The position numbers were made by a program, and so were the translations under genes. A stretch of DNA of 64,000 bases from Zygnema cylindricum. Taxonomy: Eukaryota; Streptophyta; Zygnematophyceae; Zygnematales; Zygnemataceae. The notes below the pieces were generated by a model. The model did not search any database. It saw nothing but the letters and a program-made list of their open reading frames with translations, and had not been told where the DNA came from. Shown here piece after piece: positions 61,101 to 64,000 of this stretch (the stretch's first letter is position 1; each line of letters begins with the position of its first letter). The DNA lies in NCBI GenBank assembly GCA_037447655.1, contig JBBHKE010003238.1, positions 260,408 through 324,407 of the forward strand, written 5' to 3'.

Positions 61101-61921
61101 TGCCTATTGGAGAGAGCACTTTCAAAAATTTGTCTAAGGCTTAAGAACCTAGTCACAACTCTTCTAAACTAATCAAATTGCAGCACACTACATAATATAG
61201 ATAGAAAGAATGGTAGTCGCCCTACTTTATGTACAGAAATAAAAGGCATCACTCTAGGTCTGCCACGTGGTAAGTAAGTCGTCCTCGTTACATCTTTTTC
61301 TTCTCCAGTATCCAATAGGATTATGCCACTTGTCACTTTCCTTCATTTTGACGAAGTACAGCTAAATAGTCTTCCCACATTTTGGCACTCACGGGTGCCG
61401 TCTGTTTGCAAATTCTGCGATTGATATCGATCGTTCAATCTTGACGGCGCGTCGAATGTTGTTGACCATTGAAATTCTGATTCCACTGCAAACTGGTCGA
61501 TCGAAAATGACATTTAATTTTCTCCGTTGAAATTATATGTCTTTTCGTTTATTTCGTGAGGTATAGTTTTTTGTACTGTACTATAACTTCCATGTCCAAT
61601 AAGCTTCATTTAGCCGTTAAATGAATTGTGTCGCCGCGTCACTTTTTAAATATTTATCAAATACACTAGGTGCATCGAGTCTTCAATACCTACCGGATAA
61701 AGAGGACGATTTTTCCGTAAGACTAACATCCGAGAGGTCACAAGGCCAAATCATGTCCTTGGCAGCCTAACTTTTGCGAAGCCTTGTCTTTTGCCCGTCT
61801 TCTTATCTGCCTTAGGCAGCATGGCTGCCTACAAGTTCTTAGTGACTATAAAAAGTATGATAACTACAAAATGACCATAGACCAACTAAGAATATATATA
61901 ATAAAGTAACATTCTTCAACA
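58190..61921 (-). mobile_element. Truncated Copia element with LTR-like 5' end
   Basis: Reading down the minus strand: an LTR-like sequence (about 61685-61921, beginning TGTTGAAGAATG), gag (60386-60757, with EFWEALVNNYKSG), a degenerate protease site (IIDYRAPMHMC near 59690-59715, where DSGAT-HM is expected), pre-integrase (MMWHKRLRHVHLDRF), the integrase zinc-binding region and DLVHTDAWGP and IIDDWSRYSRVYF motifs (58970-59512), and post-integrase GYLLGYDENVKGYRVYD (58324-58629). It ends in an acidic linker near 58190, and reverse transcriptase and RNase H are missing. Frameshifts separate gag, protease and integrase. It is inactive. Confidence 0.85.
61685..61921 (-). repeat. LTR-like sequence, inverted partner of 63167-63405
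   Basis: Its reverse complement matches 63167-63405 with shared TTGGTCTATGGTCATTTT, GAACTTGTAGGCAGCCATG, GCAAAAGTTAGGCTG and GTGACCT-CGGATGTTA words. It starts with TG at the outer (right) edge. Confidence 0.8.
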
Positions 61922-63640
61922 ACAAACATTGTGGCAACTCATTTTATTCTCAAGCGTCTCACTTAAGCAGTCGCTACACCTCACCTTCATGTTGACAAGG
62001 CGGCCGAGTTGTGGGAGGCTCTTGTCAACAATTACAAGAGTGGTATGATTCATCAGCAAAAGCAGACAGATCAAAAGGTACAAACATACGTTTTCAAAAG
62101 AGGAAATATGTTAGACCTTTGTAATAAATTGGTCGGGTTATTTATGAATTGGAGAGTGCAGGGAAATACAGACTGAGAAAAAAAAGGTGATTTCTTTGTT
62201 AATGAAACTTCCACATGATTATCATTTTATTGTTAACAAGTTTTAAGATTTTCTAGATTATCGATGGATGTGGAACTCCGTTGTCGGGATGATTTTCGAA
62301 GATTAAAGAGGTTTGGTCGAGAAAATGGGGGAGTTGGAAAATGAACGGGATCAAAATGCAAGTGTTGTCCCTTCCGAGTAGAAAAGGTTAGTTGGGAAAG
62401 TTTGTCTGAACCGGGAAGGCATTCTTCCTTAAATTGGCTCGAGATTCAATTCCCAAAGTCAACGATATGAAGGACAATAACGGGATGGGTTACGCACGGA
62501 AGGCTATGACTCAGTGCGGATTGTCGCTAAAGGATGGTAAATGGGAGGAGAGTATGCTAACCCAAGATTTTCAAGTCATCATCATGAAATGGCGATGCCA
62601 TTTCGAGGGTGATGAGATGCCACTTCTTTCCATACCAGCACGACATCTACTCAATGACATTCGAGAAGTTAACACTCGACAAGATGAAGTCATTGATGAC
62701 GGAGGTTGGGAGGACGACGATTTTGAGTCCCTTTATAGAGATGTGGTTTAAATAGTAAAGTGGGGAATGGGTGTTTGCATAAGTTAGTAATAATAGTGAT
62801 TGCTTAGTCCACCATGAAGGTTGATTATATGGCCTCTTGTTCGGTCGTGAAAGAATAAATAAAGGTGAAATTTTTGCTTCAAAAACTTGGATATATGAAG
62901 AGTGGAATGCAAAAGATATTTTGTGAAAATCAAGCTGCGATTACAATTGCAGCAAACCCTAAGCATCACTTTAAAGCAAAGCATATGGATATTAGTTTGA
63001 AATTTGTTAGCGAGAAAGGTAAGAATAAAATAATTAGTTTGGAATATAGACTGGATGGAGAAATGGTAGAACATATGATGACTAAGCTGGTTCCCTCTAC
63101 CAAATTGATATTTTTTATAGGAGAAGTGTGGACTAAAAGAAAAGATAAACTAGAAAATAAGGGGAGTGTTGAAAAAGGGTATTTTATAATCTATCTTCTT
63201 ATTGGTCTATGGTCATTTTCCAGCTCTCATACTTGTTGTAGTTACTGAGAACTTGTAGGCAGCCATGGCTGCCTCAAGCAGATGAGAAGACAAGTAGAAG
63301 GAGGGCTCCTGCAAAAGTTAGGCTGTTAGGGACAAGATTTTATTTTGTGACCTACCGGATGTTACTCATACGGAAAAACAGTCCGCCTACTCCGAGGATT
63401 AAAGGAGCGAATCCGGACATACCACGTGTGGACATTTAGGCCATGTCGTACAATGTCCGTACATAAAGTACACCGGCAGCTGTACTTTTGCATACGGAAC
63501 TGTATTCTGATTGGTTCTGTACATCAGTAGATAGAGTCTGTGAGAGAGATAGGACTTAGAAAAATTAGAAGATAGGACCCTCTCTCCCAGAGAGCTTCTG
63601 TACAAAAGGTCAACTTTGACCCTCCATAACTTACTGCTCA
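61922..63640 (+). mobile_element. Internally deleted Copia element with 3' LTR
   Basis: The plus strand carries a gag fragment (61970-62230, ELWEALVNNYKSGMIHQQK), an unrelated-looking frame (62434-62751), the end of RNase H (62865-63160, CENQAAITIAANPKHHFKAKH), a polypurine tract (AAGGGGAG at 63159-63166) and an LTR starting TGTTGAAAAAGG at 63167. Protease, integrase and RT are deleted. Its gag is the same family as the adjacent minus-strand element. No left LTR of its own is present; the minus-strand LTR abuts it instead. Confidence 0.8.
62434..62751 (+). other. Unidentified 105-codon frame inside deleted Copia
   Basis: The frame encodes an acidic C-terminal half ending GGWEDDDFESLYRDVV. 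It lies between gag and RNase H fragments and resembles no Copia domain I know. It could be captured host exon sequence or chance. The start shown is a TTG or an internal ATG at 62467, so initiation is unclear. Confidence 0.3.
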
Positions 63641-64000
63641 GGGGAGCAAATTCAGAGATTCTTTTTGCTATCGACTCACGGGAGTCTTGCCTTCAAAAGG
63701 GTGAAGGTGGTCAGGGTTTTTGTCTGCCAGGGTGGCAGTTATTTTTGCTTAAACACAAAGGGGTCAGGATTATCCTAGAGGCTTCTTGGAAGCTGTCCAC
63801 TCTGAGGACTTATGGAGGTCTCAGAGTTTCAGGTTATGGGCCCACCCTCTAGGGTACCAATCTTTAATGGAATTGGCTTCATATACTGGGAAAGTATGAT
63901 GATAGGAGCTCTATGCGAAAAAAGGTTTTGGGGGATAGTGAGTGGACGGTTGGGGCGTCCATCAAGTCTTGGAATTCCTCCAGGGTTTAAAGGAAGCAGA
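63641..64000. other. Right edge, unidentified
   Basis: The plus strand is open from 63616 to 63852 and the same style of sequence continues after the stop (for example SWNSS in another frame), which may be the edge of a decayed retroelement that continues beyond the window. Not enough is present to name it. Confidence 0.3.

Noticed and set aside
1-64000. CRISPR arrays, bacterial operons, phage modules, tRNA genes
   Set aside because: No spacer-repeat arrays, Shine-Dalgarno-organised operons or intact tRNA cloverleaf were found; spliceosomal introns throughout show eukaryotic nuclear DNA.

Overview
The window reads as nuclear DNA of a green-lineage (Viridiplantae) organism, probably a streptophyte. 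Genes are split into many short exons with GT-AG introns, intergenic DNA is AT-rich and full of microsatellites, foldback elements and Copia debris, and the recognisable genes belong to plant families. These are a BRO1-like protein of the At5g14020 type, an ASI1/IBM2-like BAH-RRM protein, a KVAG-type sugar-phosphate translocator and a BET-type bromodomain protein. A nuclear gene for a plastid CysA-type sulfate-importer ATPase suggests an alga or early-diverging grade rather than an angiosperm, but the species cannot be named. All exon models were built by hand from splice signals, reading phase and remembered family sequences; no alignment was run.

Layout. 1-3.1 kb: repeats and one terminal-inverted-repeat element. 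3.1-8.4 kb (minus): BRO1-like copy A, eight exons in phase. 8.4-12.0 kb: minisatellite, poly-C, a TCACG array and a duplicated block, with no recognised gene. 12.0-17.1 kb (minus): BRO1-like copy B, a tandem duplicate with an altered 5' end. 17.1-19.1 kb: divergent intergenic region with nested MITEs. 19.1-27.3 kb (plus): ASI1-like BAH-RRM gene, with a decayed rDNA segment in its last large intron. 29.0-39.4 kb (minus): complete ten-exon gene for a plastid CysA-type ABC ATPase, about 610 residues. 40.4-42.0 kb (plus): 5' part of a bromodomain gene. 42.9-47.2 kb: two minus-strand Copia remnants and a MITE. 49.6-55.1 kb (minus): sugar-phosphate translocator missing its first exon, with splice junctions repeatedly duplicated in its introns. 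57.0-57.6 kb: an inverted partner of the left-edge repeat and a 56-bp tandem duplication. 58.2-63.6 kb: two Copia remnants in opposite orientation around inverted LTR-like sequences.

There is no operon-like organisation. Genes lie as a tandem pair (BRO1 A/B), divergent pairs (BRO1 B/ASI1-like and CysA/bromodomain) and a convergent pair (ASI1-like/CysA). One foldback MITE family with TA flanks recurs in both divergent intergenic regions and in introns. The most unusual items are the rDNA pseudogene inside a gene whose plant relatives act on intronic heterochromatin, and the splice-junction duplications in the translocator gene.
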